A stretch of 39,419 nucleotides of DNA from Rhodoferax sp. OV413 (GCF_945881795.1 NZ_CAMCVG010000014.1:1-39419), one strand, 5' to 3'; numbered from the stretch's first letter, positions 11,234 through 20,001 are shown. Program-made: numbers and translations. Notes: a model not told the origin generated them from the letters alone.

Positions 11234-11611
11234 CTAGTGCAGGCTGGGTGGCCCGCGTGCCGAGGCGGGCCCGAGCAGCCCGGTAGGCAGCGCAACGGCG
11301 TGGGCGGACGGCATAACCGCCGCGGGTGACAAGTGCGCACATGCCGGCAGCGGCTGCACGGGCAAGGCGCCGGATGGGAGGCACAAGACGCAGTCCAGAC
11401 CGTGCGTCTGGGTGCCGGCGGGTGCGATGCCTGCGCTGTTGGTGCTGCCGGCAGCCACCCATTTGACGCTGCCCGCAGTGGTGCAGATCAGCGTCATGGC
11501 CTGCGGATGCACCACCGGCGCGGCCACGGCCACACCGATGGACAGCGCAAACCACACCAGCATCCAACGGACGATGGTGCGTGCTTCGCGCAGAGTTTGC
11601 AGGCAGGACAT
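11234..11611 (-). CDS. DUF2946 family small exported protein
   Basis: The 125-residue product has an N-terminal hydrophobic segment (about 14-30, ending VAAP), then HPQAMTLICT and a CVLC pair (HGLDCVLCLP), the metal-binding-looking pattern of DUF2946 proteins. These often accompany copper transport genes. The function is unproven; copper binding in or at the periplasmic membrane is likely from context. It begins 27 bp after the FAH-like gene and is followed by 180 bp with no gene (11054-11233) before the ycnI-like gene. The copper genes may therefore have a separate promoter there, although I see no clear -35/-10 pair. No good Shine-Dalgarno precedes ATG 11611. Confidence 0.75.
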   Translation of the reverse strand: MSCLQTLREARTIVRWMLVWFALSIGVAVAAPVVHPQAMTLICTTAGSVKWVAAGSTNSAGIAPAGTQTHGLDCVLCLPSGALPVQPLPACAHLSPAAVMPSAHAVALPTGLLGPASARGPPSLH

Positions 11612-11638
11612 GGCGCGGATTATGAGCCAGTCTGCGTT

Positions 11639-12634
11639 TTAGGAGGCGACCACGGTCTGCTCGATGGCGCCGAAAACGCTCACACCATCACGGCCCTTCA
11701 CCTCGATACGGATGGTGTCTCCCACCTGCAGGTAGCCGGTGGCGGGCTGGCCGTCTTGCAGGGTTTCCATGGCGCGTTTGTCGGCAATGCAGCTGTAACC
11801 GTGCGGCCAGTCGGTCCCGCTTTTGCGGGCTACGCCCTCGTTGCAGACTGTGCCGCTGGCCAGCAGCGTGCCGGCCCGCAGGCGCCGGGTGGCGGCGGCA
11901 TGGGCGATGAGCTGGCCGAAATGAAAGTGCATATCGGCGCCCGCCTCGCACAGGCCCACTTTGCGGCCGTTCCAGCTGCACTGCACCGGCAAGTGCAGCC
12001 GCCCGCGCAGCCAGGCATCGCCCAGCGCATCGGGTGTGACCACCACCGGCGCCAGCGCGGTGGCAAGCCGGATTTGCACCGGGCCTGCGTGCGACTCAGC
12101 GGGCGGCTGCTGCAGGGTGACCGCGTTGACCAGCGCCAGCAGGCGCACCGCATCCAGCGCACGGTCGGGCGCGCAGGCTGCCGGTACGTCTGCGGCAATG
12201 ACCGCCAGCTGGGCCGAGAAGTCGGGGCCCCAGGCGGGGTCGACGCAGTGAATAACTTGCCGGGGCCCGGACAGATCGTCGCAGGCGACCTCGCTCAAAT
12301 CGGGCGCAGCGCGGCGGCTTTCGGGCAGCGCCTCAGCGCGGGCACGGTAGGCCAGTTCGTCATGATGCAGGTAGGCGCCGCCCTCCAACAGGCGGCAGGC
12401 ACGGGGCAGAGGGGCCATGCACTGCGCCGGGTCAAACGCAAACGCGTGGCGGGCGCGGCCCTGGTTGAGCTGGGTGTAGAGGTCTTGCAGCGCGGGCGAG
12501 AGGTAATTCCAGTCGTCCAGCACCTGCTGCAGGCGGTTGGCAACATCGGTGGCGTAGTGGGCCTGGGTCAGGTCCCGCGAGACGACGACCATCTGCCCGT
12601 CGCGGGAGCCGTCCTGGTAGGTGGCAAGTTTCAT
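11639..12634 (-). CDS. Fumarylacetoacetate hydrolase-fold protein, catalytic metal site apparently lost
   Basis: The 331-residue protein aligns along its length with the Burkholderiales FAH-like enzymes: N-terminal MKLATYQDGSRDG, a middle with TPDALGDAW (200-208), LIAHAAATRRLRAG, and a C-terminal FGAIEQ. These enzymes normally cleave or hydrate acylpyruvates using a divalent metal held by an E-x-E pair and an Asp. Where relatives, as I recall them, read DFEAEVAV, this protein reads DFSAQLAV (S140, Q142). Where they read NDVSL it has NAVTL (A171). The SKPATAF lysine segment is changed to IRLATAL. It may be inactive or have a new role. Start ATG 12634 gives the standard N-terminus; an upstream in-frame extension is non-homologous. 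It shares a 55 bp divergent gap with the DUF3108 gene. Confidence 0.85.
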   Translation of the reverse strand: MKLATYQDGSRDGQMVVVSRDLTQAHYATDVANRLQQVLDDWNYLSPALQDLYTQLNQGRARHAFAFDPAQCMAPLPRACRLLEGGAYLHHDELAYRARAEALPESRRAAPDLSEVACDDLSGPRQVIHCVDPAWGPDFSAQLAVIAADVPAACAPDRALDAVRLLALVNAVTLQQPPAESHAGPVQIRLATALAPVVVTPDALGDAWLRGRLHLPVQCSWNGRKVGLCEAGADMHFHFGQLIAHAAATRRLRAGTLLASGTVCNEGVARKSGTDWPHGYSCIADKRAMETLQDGQPATGYLQVGDTIRIEVKGRDGVSVFGAIEQTVVAS

Positions 12635-12689
12635 GGACGTATTTTCGCTGGATGTCTGCCGTACACTGGACTTTTGCGTTGCATACCCT

Positions 12690-13904
12690 ATGCCACCCCC
12701 CCACACCGGCACCACGCTGCCCCGCGCCTTTGCCTCCAAAGTCCGGGCCCTGCTGAGAAGCCCGAAGCTGCGGGCCGCAGCCGTGGTGTGGGCGGCAGTA
12801 GCTGGCCTGCATCTGTGGCTGCTCGGCGGACTGGCGTTCGGGCTGCAATGGAGCCCTGCAAACGACGGTCCTCCCGCGGACAGCGCGCCGATCGCACTCA
12901 CCCTCGCCCCGCCTGCGCCGCCCTCCCCTGCGTCAGCGCCAGCACAGGGATCAGCTCCGGCGCGCTCGGCACCAGCCGCCCAGCCTGCCACCGAGCCGGC
13001 CCCTTCAACAATGCAGCCCGCACTGCCCGCCGCAGACCAAGCCCCGCAGGCGCCGGCTGCCGGCTCCCCGCCAGAAGCGCCACAGCCGCTACAGCCCAGC
13101 CCGGCCCTCGAATCTGCCGGCGCGCTTCCCCCGGCAAAACCGCTCCCCGCAACACCGCCCGTTGCCGGCGAAACACCCGCCTTGAGCCAGTCGGCGCCGC
13201 AAGACGCGCAGCCCGCTCTCGCCGGTACCGGCAACAGCGATACCGACCGTCCGACGCGGTTTGCCTTTCCGCCGCCCGTCGTGCTGAACTACGACGTGCT
13301 CGGGCGCATCGACCAGCAGGACAACACGGTGAGCGCCACGATCAGCTGGCAACACGACGGCCAGAACTACCGGGCCAGTCTGCTGATCACCAAGTTCCTC
13401 ATCCACTTGCGGGAATGGACCAGCAAGGGCGCGCTCACCAGCGCCGGGCTGGCGCCATTGCGCTTTGGCGACAAGGGCTTTCGCCGTGCCGAGCTGGCCT
13501 CGCACTTTGTGCGGGAGGAGGGGCGCGTCATCTTCAGCAGCAACAGCACGCCGGCAGCCTTGATGCCCGGCGCGCAGGACCAGCTCAGCGTGTTCCTCCA
13601 ACTCGCGAGCATGTGGGCGGGCGAACCCCGGCGGCTGGGCGCGGGGGATACCGTGTCGTTCCAGTCTGTGAGCGCAAGGCAGGCCGAAAACTGGACCTTC
13701 ACCGTAGCTGCCGAAGAGCGCATTACCGTGCCCGGCGGTAGCCTGCAAGCCATCAGACTCACCCGCGAGCCCGCCGGCCCCTTCAGCACGCGGGCCGAAA
13801 TCTGGCTGGCGCCCCAGATGGCCTATCTGCCCGTGCACATCCGGCTGAGCGAACCCAACGGCAATGTGCTGGACATGCTGTGGACCGGCAACAGCCGCCC
13901 CTGA
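12690..13904 (+). CDS. DUF3108 domain protein with N-terminal membrane anchor
   Basis: The 404-residue protein begins with a basic segment and one membrane helix (about 28-51). A long Pro/Ala/Ser linker (about 56-185) resembles the span of TonB-like proteins. A C-terminal DUF3108 domain (about 190-400) follows, with LNYDVLGR, GFRRAELASHF, GDTVSFQSVSAR and AEIWLAPQMAYLPVHIRL. DUF3108 is a beta-rich periplasmic domain of unknown function. ATG 12690 is chosen because it puts the helix near the N-terminus. A frame-consistent ATG at 12633 with AGGTGG upstream is an alternative, but it would overlap the start of the divergent FAH-like gene. Confidence 0.85.
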   Translation: MPPPHTGTTLPRAFASKVRALLRSPKLRAAAVVWAAVAGLHLWLLGGLAFGLQWSPANDGPPADSAPIALTLAPPAPPSPASAPAQGSAPARSAPAAQPATEPAPSTMQPALPAADQAPQAPAAGSPPEAPQPLQPSPALESAGALPPAKPLPATPPVAGETPALSQSAPQDAQPALAGTGNSDTDRPTRFAFPPPVVLNYDVLGRIDQQDNTVSATISWQHDGQNYRASLLITKFLIHLREWTSKGALTSAGLAPLRFGDKGFRRAELASHFVREEGRVIFSSNSTPAALMPGAQDQLSVFLQLASMWAGEPRRLGAGDTVSFQSVSARQAENWTFTVAAEERITVPGGSLQAIRLTREPAGPFSTRAEIWLAPQMAYLPVHIRLSEPNGNVLDMLWTGNSRP

Positions 13905-13983
13905 GACACCGGAGGCAAGCTAAACAGCCAGCGTGGCCAACAATCCGCATCGCGGAATAAGGGCGAAGCTTTTGCTGCTACTC

Positions 13984-14011
13984 TTGAAGCGTTGCAGTTG
14001 GCATCTATCTA
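13984..14011 (+). promoter_or_regulatory. Candidate sigma70 promoter for the DUF3567 gene
   Basis: TTGAAG (13984-13989) and TATCTA (14006-14011) are separated by 16 bp and end 24 bp before ATG 14036. This is the best promoter-like pair in the 131 bp gap after the DUF3108 gene. Confidence 0.4.
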
Positions 14012-14035
14012 CGGTTCACCGAACGGACACCACCT

Positions 14036-14338
14036 ATGAACACGCTCTATGAATCCGAGTCTTTCTCTGTCACCCACATGCTGGCCAACAGCGATGCCGA
14101 GGACCAGTCGCCGGAGATAACCGAGCGCCACCCCCAGGGCGTGCCGATCCTGGCCCGCTACGGCTTTGAGATTGTGGACAAGCGTTCCAACAAAGAGGTC
14201 TACCTGGACGGCTCCTGGGCCGAACTCTTCCAGCTGCACATTGAAGCCTGGCAGGAAAAAACCCCCACCCAGGAAGAAGTCGAAGACACCCTCGAGCAGT
14301 ACGCCGAGCTCGCGCAAACCCCGGTTCAGATTCACTAA
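14036..14338 (+). CDS. DUF3567 (BTH_I0359-type) small protein
   Basis: This is a 100-residue soluble acidic protein of a betaproteobacterial family. Family signs are MNTLYESESFSV at the start, GFEIVDKRSNKEVYLDG in the middle, and a helical C-terminal half (AELFQLHIEAW; EEVEDTLEQYAEL). The function is unknown. It stands alone, with its own likely promoter upstream, and ends 83 bp before purU. No signal peptide or membrane segment is present. Confidence 0.85.
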   Translation: MNTLYESESFSVTHMLANSDAEDQSPEITERHPQGVPILARYGFEIVDKRSNKEVYLDGSWAELFQLHIEAWQEKTPTQEEVEDTLEQYAELAQTPVQIH

Positions 14339-14421
14339 GCGCGCTGTCAGGGCACTCGCGGGCGGGCGCGGACACCCGCGGTCATGGCTGGCGGCACTGG
14401 TGGAACTGCGACAATCCCGCC

Positions 14422-15270
14422 ATGAGCCAGACTTTCATTCTTACCTTCTCCTGCCCCGACCGGTTGGGGCTTGTGCACGCGGTGTCGGGCTTTTTGCTCG
14501 AGCGCGATGGCAACATCGAAGAAGCCGCCCAGTACAACGACCACGACACCGGCCTGTTTTTCATGCGGGTGCAGTTCAGCTGCGACCGCCTGACCCACGA
14601 GCAACTCAAGGCCCAACTTGAGGCCTTCGCCCAACCCCTGCAGCTGCAGTGGAGCCTGCACACCCAGGCCCAGCCGATGCGCACCGTGCTCATGGTCAGC
14701 AAAGAAGGCCACTGCCTGAATGACTTGCTGTTCCGCTGGAAGAGCGGGCTGCTGGCGCTGGACATCAGGGCCATCGTCTCCAACCACCGCGAGTTCTATC
14801 AACTGGCGGCCAGCTACAACGTGCCGTTTCACCACATTCCGGTCACCGCCGGCGGCAAGTCGCAGGCTGAGGCGCGGCAACTCGAAATCATTGAGACAGA
14901 GGGTGCCGAGCTGGTGGTGCTGGCGCGCTACATGCAAATCCTGAGTGACGACATGTGCCGCCAGCTCAACGGCCGCGCCATCAATATCCACCACAGCTTT
15001 CTGCCCAGCTTCAAGGGCGCCAAGCCTTACTACCAGGCGCACGACCGCGGCGTGAAGCTGATTGGCGCAACCGCCCACTACGTGACGGCCGACCTCGACG
15101 AGGGCCCCATCATCGAGCAGGACGTGGCCCGGGTCGACCACAGCCGCACGGTGGAAGACCTGACCACCCTGGGCCGCGACACCGAGAGCCAGGTGCTGGC
15201 CCGCGCCGTCAAGTGGCACAGCGAGCACCGCGTGCTGCTCAACGGCCACAAGACCGTCATATTCCGCTAA
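14422..15270 (+). CDS. purU: Formyltetrahydrofolate deformylase PurU
   Basis: PurU hydrolyses 10-formyl-THF to THF and formate, balancing one-carbon pools and supplying formate for PurT. The 282-residue protein has the N-terminal ACT regulatory domain (about 5-85: FSCPDRLGLVHAVSGFLLE) and a C-terminal formyltransferase-fold domain with the catalytic segment INIHHSFLPSFKGAKPY, then GATAHYVTADLDEGPIIEQD. Length and domain order are standard. It converges with psd; the 27 bp gap contains a 14 bp GC palindrome (15278-15291). Confidence 0.97.
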   Translation: MSQTFILTFSCPDRLGLVHAVSGFLLERDGNIEEAAQYNDHDTGLFFMRVQFSCDRLTHEQLKAQLEAFAQPLQLQWSLHTQAQPMRTVLMVSKEGHCLNDLLFRWKSGLLALDIRAIVSNHREFYQLAASYNVPFHHIPVTAGGKSQAEARQLEIIETEGAELVVLARYMQILSDDMCRQLNGRAINIHHSFLPSFKGAKPYYQAHDRGVKLIGATAHYVTADLDEGPIIEQDVARVDHSRTVEDLTTLGRDTESQVLARAVKWHSEHRVLLNGHKTVIFR

Positions 15271-15297
15271 TGGCGATGCGGCCGCGGCCGCGGGGGC

Positions 15298-16143
15298 TCA
15301 GCCGGCGGCCGACATGGCCTCGCCCAGGCGCACCGGCCGGGTTGCCTGCCAGTCCGGATTGAACTGCGGCGCACCTTTGCGAAACAGCAGCACCACCGTG
15401 GAGCCCAGCAAAAACCGGCCCATTTCCTGCCCCTGCTGCAGGCTCACCTGCCCGGGCTCGTAGCGCCATTCGGTAAGTTGCGGGCGGCGCGGCGGGTTCA
15501 CGACCCCGTGCCACACCGTGGCCATGCTGCCCACCACCGTGGCGCCCACCAGCGTGAGCACAAACTCACCATAGGCCGAGTCAAACACGCACACCACCCG
15601 CTCGTTGCGGGCAAACAGGCCGGGCACGCCACGCGCTGTGGCGGGGTTGACAGAGAACAGGTCGCCGGGCACGTAAATCATGCGGCGTAGCTCGCCAGCG
15701 CAGGGCATGTGGATGCGGTGGTAGTCGCGCGGGCTCAAGTAAATGGTGGCAAAGCTGCCTTCGTCAAACTGCGCGGCCAGTGCTGCATCGCCGCCCACCA
15801 GCGCGGTGCAGCTGTAGTGGTGGCCCTTGGCCTGAAAAATATGGCCCCGGTCGATGGCGCCCAGTTGGCTGATGGCCCCGTCCACCGGGCAGACCAGCGC
15901 AGCCTCTGACAGGGGGCGGGCGCCGTCCCGCAGGGCGCGGGTGAAAAATGCGTTGAAGGTATCAAAGGCCGCCGGGTCGCTCTGGGCGGCCTCGTCCATG
16001 TTGACCTGGTATTTCCCGATAAACCAGCGGATCAGCGCGGTGGTGATGCGCCCGCCGCGGGCGCCGGCCACCCAGCCGCCGAAACGGGTGAGGGCCTTCT
16101 TGGGAATAAGGTACTGCGGCAAGACCGCGAGGGCGTCAGACAC
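15298..16143 (-). CDS. psd: Phosphatidylserine decarboxylase proenzyme
   Basis: Psd makes phosphatidylethanolamine by decarboxylating phosphatidylserine at the inner membrane. The proenzyme self-cleaves at the LGST motif; with the start used here the pyruvoyl-forming serine is S248. It leaves a large beta chain and a small alpha chain of about 34 residues. The start is a GTG at 16143 (VSDALAVLPQYL...), which matches the usual family N-terminus and has AAGGGA about 9 bases upstream. An in-frame ATG at 16236 would overlap the divergent LysR gene and adds non-homologous sequence. Other signs are FNAFFTRALRDGARP, CPVDGAISQLGAI and SPRDYHRIHMPCAG. Confidence 0.95.
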   Translation of the reverse strand: MSDALAVLPQYLIPKKALTRFGGWVAGARGGRITTALIRWFIGKYQVNMDEAAQSDPAAFDTFNAFFTRALRDGARPLSEAALVCPVDGAISQLGAIDRGHIFQAKGHHYSCTALVGGDAALAAQFDEGSFATIYLSPRDYHRIHMPCAGELRRMIYVPGDLFSVNPATARGVPGLFARNERVVCVFDSAYGEFVLTLVGATVVGSMATVWHGVVNPPRRPQLTEWRYEPGQVSLQQGQEMGRFLLGSTVVLLFRKGAPQFNPDWQATRPVRLGEAMSAAG

Positions 16144-16226
16144 AGGGCTATTCCCTTGAGAAAAAGAGCGCCATTCTACGGGCGGCCCGACGGTGCGAGG
16201 GGCGGCAGTGGTGGCATCATCGCTGC

Positions 16227-17099
16227 ATGAGCACATCCCGCATTCCTCCCATCCAGTGTCTGCTGACTTTTGAGGCCCTGGCGCGGTTGCGCTCGGTCAC
16301 GCTGGCGGCCGAAGAGCTGTTTGTGACGCCGAGTGCGGTCAGCCACCGGGTGCGCCAGCTGGAGGAAATCATCGGCACCAAGCTGTTCGGGAGGGCCGAT
16401 TTTTCGCTGACCACCGAGGGCAGCGAGTACTTGGCCCATGTGCGTGAAGGCCTGGCCATCTTGCAGAAATTTCCCAGCGCCAGCGCCGCGCCGGGCAAGC
16501 GCAAGCTGCGGCTGGCGGTCACGCCCACGTTCTCGCGCTCCATCCTCATCCCGCGGCTGCGCCAGTTCACCGAGGCCTACCCCGAGATCGATCTCACGCT
16601 GCAGGTCTCGATTCCGCTGCTCGATGTGGTGGCCGAAGACGCCGACCTTACCGTGCGCTTCGGGCCGGGCCGCTATGCCGACCTGGAGCACGTGTGCCTT
16701 GCCAAAGACGAGGTGACGCCTATGGCCTCGCCCAGCTTTTTGCGCGAGCACGGGCCGTTTGACACCTCGCATCAGCTGCAAACCATGCCCCTGCTGCGCA
16801 GCCCGCTGGAGCCCTGGCGCACCTGGTTTGCCGCCAACGGGCTGGACTGGCCCGAGCCGGTCGACGGCTCGCAGTTCAACGATATCGGCCTGATGTGCGA
16901 CGCCGCGGCGGCCGGCATGGGGGTCGGACTGATCCGGCTCAAGCTGGGCGCGCCCTGGCTGGAAAACGGCTCGCTGGTACGGCTCTTTCCCCACAATGCG
17001 CCCAGCCCCCATGCGCATTACCTGTGCTGGCGCACCGGCGCCATGGACCGCTGGGAAGTCGCCGCTTTCGCCGAGTGGCTCAAAAAGGCATTGCACTGA
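16227..17099 (+). CDS. LysR-family transcriptional regulator (GcvA-like)
   Basis: This is a 290-residue LysR regulator with an N-terminal winged HTH (about 8-66: LLTFEALARLRSVTLAAEEL; TPSAVSHRVRQLEE) and a C-terminal substrate-binding domain (about 90-290). The pattern, starting IPPIQCLLTFEA, is that of the GcvA/AmpR branch. It is transcribed away from psd across an 83 bp gap that must hold both promoters. LysR proteins often control a divergent neighbour, so psd is a possible target, but no symmetric T-N11-A box was recognised. It is followed by the GlcD-like gene on the same strand after 115 bp. Confidence 0.92.
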   Translation: MSTSRIPPIQCLLTFEALARLRSVTLAAEELFVTPSAVSHRVRQLEEIIGTKLFGRADFSLTTEGSEYLAHVREGLAILQKFPSASAAPGKRKLRLAVTPTFSRSILIPRLRQFTEAYPEIDLTLQVSIPLLDVVAEDADLTVRFGPGRYADLEHVCLAKDEVTPMASPSFLREHGPFDTSHQLQTMPLLRSPLEPWRTWFAANGLDWPEPVDGSQFNDIGLMCDAAAAGMGVGLIRLKLGAPWLENGSLVRLFPHNAPSPHAHYLCWRTGAMDRWEVAAFAEWLKKALH

Positions 17100-17214
17100 G
17101 GCCCTTTTTCACGCGGGGTTGCAAGTTTCTTCACGCTCAGAGCTGTCGCTTTCTCTTAGAGTGAACCGCTGGCCTGTTGCCCCGCTGCACCGCACCCTAC
17201 GGAACCCTTTCCCC

Positions 17215-18717
17215 ATGAACGCTCCCCTACCCCACTCCACCCAGGAATCGCTACAAAAAAGAGAGCTGCTCGCGCAGCTCCTGCCTGCGCTGGAGGCACA
17301 TTTGCCACGTCATGCGCTGCTCTACCAAAGCGAAGACACCACCCCCTATGAGTGCGACGGCCTGACCGCCTACCGCCAGCGCCCCCTGCTGGTCGCACTG
17401 CCGGAAACCGAAGCCCAGGTGGCTGCGGTGCTCAAGGTCTGCCACCGCCTGCAGGTACCGGTGGTGGCGCGCGGCGCGGGAACCGGCCTCTCCGGCGGCG
17501 CCATGCCCCACGCGCTGGGCGTGACCCTGTCGCTGGCCAAGTTCAACCGCATCCTGCGCATCGACCCGCGCAGCCGCACGGCGGTAGTGCAGTGCGGTGT
17601 GCGCAACCTGGCCATCAGCGAGGCGGCGGCGCCCTACGGCCTGTATTACGCGCCCGACCCCAGCAGCCAGATTGCCTGCACCATCGGCGGCAATGTGGCT
17701 GAAAACTCCGGCGGAGTGCACTGCCTGAAATACGGGCTGACGCTGCACAACGTGCTCAAAGTGCGCGGTTTTGGCGTGGACGGCGAGCCCATCGAGTTCG
17801 GCAGCGATGCACTCGACACCCCCGGCTACGACCTGATGAGCGTGGTGGTGGGCAGCGAAGGCATGCTGGCAGTGACTTTGGAAGTCACCGTGAAGCTGGT
17901 GCCCAAGCCGCAGCTGGCGCGCTGCATCATGGCCAGCTTTGACGACCTGCGCAAAGCCGGCGACGCGGTGGCCTCGGTCATTGCCGCCGGCATCATTCCC
18001 GCCGGGCTGGAGATGATGGACAAGCCCATGACGGCCGCGGTGGAAGACTTTGTGCACGCCGGCTATGACCTCAGCGCCGAGGCGATTTTGCTGTGCGAGA
18101 GCGACGGCACGCCCGAAGAGGTCGAGGAAGAAATCGGCCGCATGAGTGAGGTGCTGCGCGCCGCCGGCGCCACCGGCATTGCGGTGAGCAACAGCGAGGC
18201 CGAGCGCCTGCGCTTCTGGAGCGGGCGCAAAAACGCCTTTCCGGCCAGCGGCCGCATCAGCCCCGACTACATGTGCATGGACAGCACCATTCCGCGCGCG
18301 CGCCTGGCCGACATCCTGCTGGCCATTGCCGAGATGGAAAAGAAATACCAGCTGCGCTGCGCCAATGTGTTCCACGCCGGCGACGGCAATCTGCACCCGC
18401 TTATCTTGTTTGACGCGAACGACCCCGACCAGCTGCGCCGCTGCGAGCTGTTTGGTGCGGACATTCTGGAAACCAGCGTCGCCATGGGCGGCACGGTGAC
18501 CGGCGAGCACGGCGTGGGCGTGGAAAAGCTCAACAGCATGTGCGTGCAATTCAGCCCCCAGGAAAACGCGCAGATGTTCGCCCTGAAGGCCGCCTTCGAC
18601 CCGCTGGGCCTGCTCAACCCCGGCAAGGTGATCCCCACCCTGCAGCGCTGCGCCGAATACGGCAAGGAACTGGTGCGCGGCGGCAAACTCAAGCACCCCG
18701 ACCTGCCGAGGTTTTAA
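17215..18717 (+). CDS. glcD: FAD-linked oxidase, glycolate oxidase GlcD-like
   Basis: The 500-residue protein has the FAD-binding type 4 (PCMH) domain with ARGAGTGLSGGA (85-96), YYAPDPSSQ and IGGNVAENSGGVHCLKYG. The C-terminal FAD oxidase domain has NVFHAGDGNLHP and TGEHGVGVEKL. These match GlcD, the FAD subunit that oxidises glycolate in photorespiratory-type salvage; E. coli GlcD is 499 residues. ATG 17215 gives this length; the frame is open further upstream only by chance through the LysR end. No glcE or glcF is adjacent, so it may act with subunits encoded elsewhere or oxidise another 2-hydroxyacid such as D-lactate. It ends 6 bp before purT. Confidence 0.88.
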   Translation: MNAPLPHSTQESLQKRELLAQLLPALEAHLPRHALLYQSEDTTPYECDGLTAYRQRPLLVALPETEAQVAAVLKVCHRLQVPVVARGAGTGLSGGAMPHALGVTLSLAKFNRILRIDPRSRTAVVQCGVRNLAISEAAAPYGLYYAPDPSSQIACTIGGNVAENSGGVHCLKYGLTLHNVLKVRGFGVDGEPIEFGSDALDTPGYDLMSVVVGSEGMLAVTLEVTVKLVPKPQLARCIMASFDDLRKAGDAVASVIAAGIIPAGLEMMDKPMTAAVEDFVHAGYDLSAEAILLCESDGTPEEVEEEIGRMSEVLRAAGATGIAVSNSEAERLRFWSGRKNAFPASGRISPDYMCMDSTIPRARLADILLAIAEMEKKYQLRCANVFHAGDGNLHPLILFDANDPDQLRRCELFGADILETSVAMGGTVTGEHGVGVEKLNSMCVQFSPQENAQMFALKAAFDPLGLLNPGKVIPTLQRCAEYGKELVRGGKLKHPDLPRF

Positions 18718-18723
18718 ACCACC

Positions 18724-20001
18724 ATGACCCGCACCACCCCCGCCCTTGGCGCCTCGCTCGGCACACCGCTGTCTGCCAACGCCACCAAAGTCATGCTGCT
18801 GGGCAGCGGCGAGCTGGGCAAGGAGGTGCTGATGGCGCTGCAGCGGCTGGGGGTGGAGACCGTGGCGGTGGACCGCTATGACAACGCGCCCGGGCAGCAG
18901 GTGGCGCACCACGCGCGCACCATCACTATGAGCGACCCGTCCCAGCTCAAGGCGCTGATTGAGGCCGAGCGCCCCCTGCTGGTGGTGCCCGAAATTGAGG
19001 CGATTGCCACCCCGATGCTTGAAGAGCTGGAGGCTGCTGGTGTGGTGCGGGTATTACCCACGGCGCGCGCGGCGCGGCTCACCATGGACCGCGAGGGCAT
19101 TCGCCGTTTGGCCGCCGAAACGCTGGGCCTGCCCACCAGCCCTTATTACTTTTGCGACTCCCTCGAAGAACTACAAGCCGCCATCGACGGCACCGGTGGG
19201 AACGGCCAGCCGCGCGCCGGCATCGGCTACCCCTGCATCGTCAAGCCGGTGATGAGCAGCTCAGGCAAAGGCCAGAGCAAGATTGACGGGCCGGCGGATG
19301 TGCAAAAGGCCTGGGACTACGCCATGGCGGGCGGGCGGGTGAGCCACGGCCGCGTCATCGTGGAAGGCTTCATTGACTTTGACTACGAAATCACCCAGCT
19401 GACCGTGCGCTCGCTCGGCGCTGATGGCCACATCGTCACCAGCTTTTGCGACCCCATTGGCCATGTGCAGGTGAGCGGCGACTATGTGGAGAGCTGGCAG
19501 CCCATCGCCATGCACCCCGCCGCGCTCGAGCGGGCGCGCGAGGTGTCCAAGGCCGTGACCGACAACCTCGGCCAAGGCTCGGACGGCCAACCTGCGGGCC
19601 TGGGACTGTTCGGGGTGGAGCTGTTTGTGAAGGGCGAGCAGGTGTGGTTTAGCGAAGTGAGCCCCCGCCCGCATGACACCGGGCTGGTGACCCTGTGCAC
19701 CCAGCACCAGAGCGAGTTTGAGCTGCATGCCCGCGCCATCCTGGGCCTGCCGGTGGACACCCGCCTGCGCAACGCCGGCGCCAGCGCGGTGATTTATGGC
19801 GGCGTGGAAGGAGAGGGCTTGGTGTTTGACGGGGTGGCCGAAGCGCTGTCCGTGCCGGACACCGACCTGCGCCTGTTCGGCAAGCCCGAGAGCTTTGCCA
19901 AACGCCGCATGGGCGTGGCGCTGGCTCGCGCGGATGACACCGACACCGCCCGCAGCCGCGCCAAGCTGGCCGCGTCCAAGGTCCGCCCACGCCTGGCCTA
20001 A
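18724..20001 (+). CDS. purT: Formate-dependent GAR transformylase PurT
   Basis: PurT makes N-formyl-GAR for purine synthesis from formate and ATP, an alternative to the folate-dependent PurN. The 425-residue ATP-grasp protein shows [14 protein letters not shown] at the N-terminus, [10 protein letters not shown], the ATP-binding [28 protein letters not shown], and the C-terminal [14 protein letters not shown]. It is slightly longer than E. coli PurT (392) because of an N-terminal extension and a Gly-rich insert ([11 protein letters not shown]) before the ATP loop. It is probably co-transcribed with the GlcD-like gene, and purU, which produces formate, lies about 3.5 kb upstream on the same strand. 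Confidence 0.97.
   Translation: MTRTTPALGASLGTPLSANATKVMLLGSGELGKEVLMALQRLGVETVAVDRYDNAPGQQVAHHARTITMSDPSQLKALIEAERPLLVVPEIEAIATPMLEELEAAGVVRVLPTARAARLTMDREGIRRLAAETLGLPTSPYYFCDSLEELQAAIDGTGGNGQPRAGIGYPCIVKPVMSSSGKGQSKIDGPADVQKAWDYAMAGGRVSHGRVIVEGFIDFDYEITQLTVRSLGADGHIVTSFCDPIGHVQVSGDYVESWQPIAMHPAALERAREVSKAVTDNLGQGSDGQPAGLGLFGVELFVKGEQVWFSEVSPRPHDTGLVTLCTQHQSEFELHARAILGLPVDTRLRNAGASAVIYGGVEGEGLVFDGVAEALSVPDTDLRLFGKPESFAKRRMGVALARADDTDTARSRAKLAASKVRPRLA

Noticed and set aside
11333-13741. An 802-codon plus-strand frame across the DUF2946, FAH-like and DUF3108 genes
   Set aside because: It crosses three well supported genes, two of them antisense, and has no coherent domain.
15278-15291. 14 bp palindrome GCGGCCGCGGCCGC between purU and psd
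   Set aside because: It is a simple GC repeat with no T-run; a terminator role is possible but cannot be supported.
7421-16193. 14 bp direct repeat GGGCGGCCCGACGG at 7421-7434 and 16180-16193
   Set aside because: Both copies are intergenic, but in GC-rich DNA of this length one such match is expected by chance; flanks do not match.
17251-18912. A 553-codon minus-strand frame opposite the GlcD-like gene
   Set aside because: Same low-information His/Gly/Ala composition; the plus-strand product has clear FAD-oxidase motifs.
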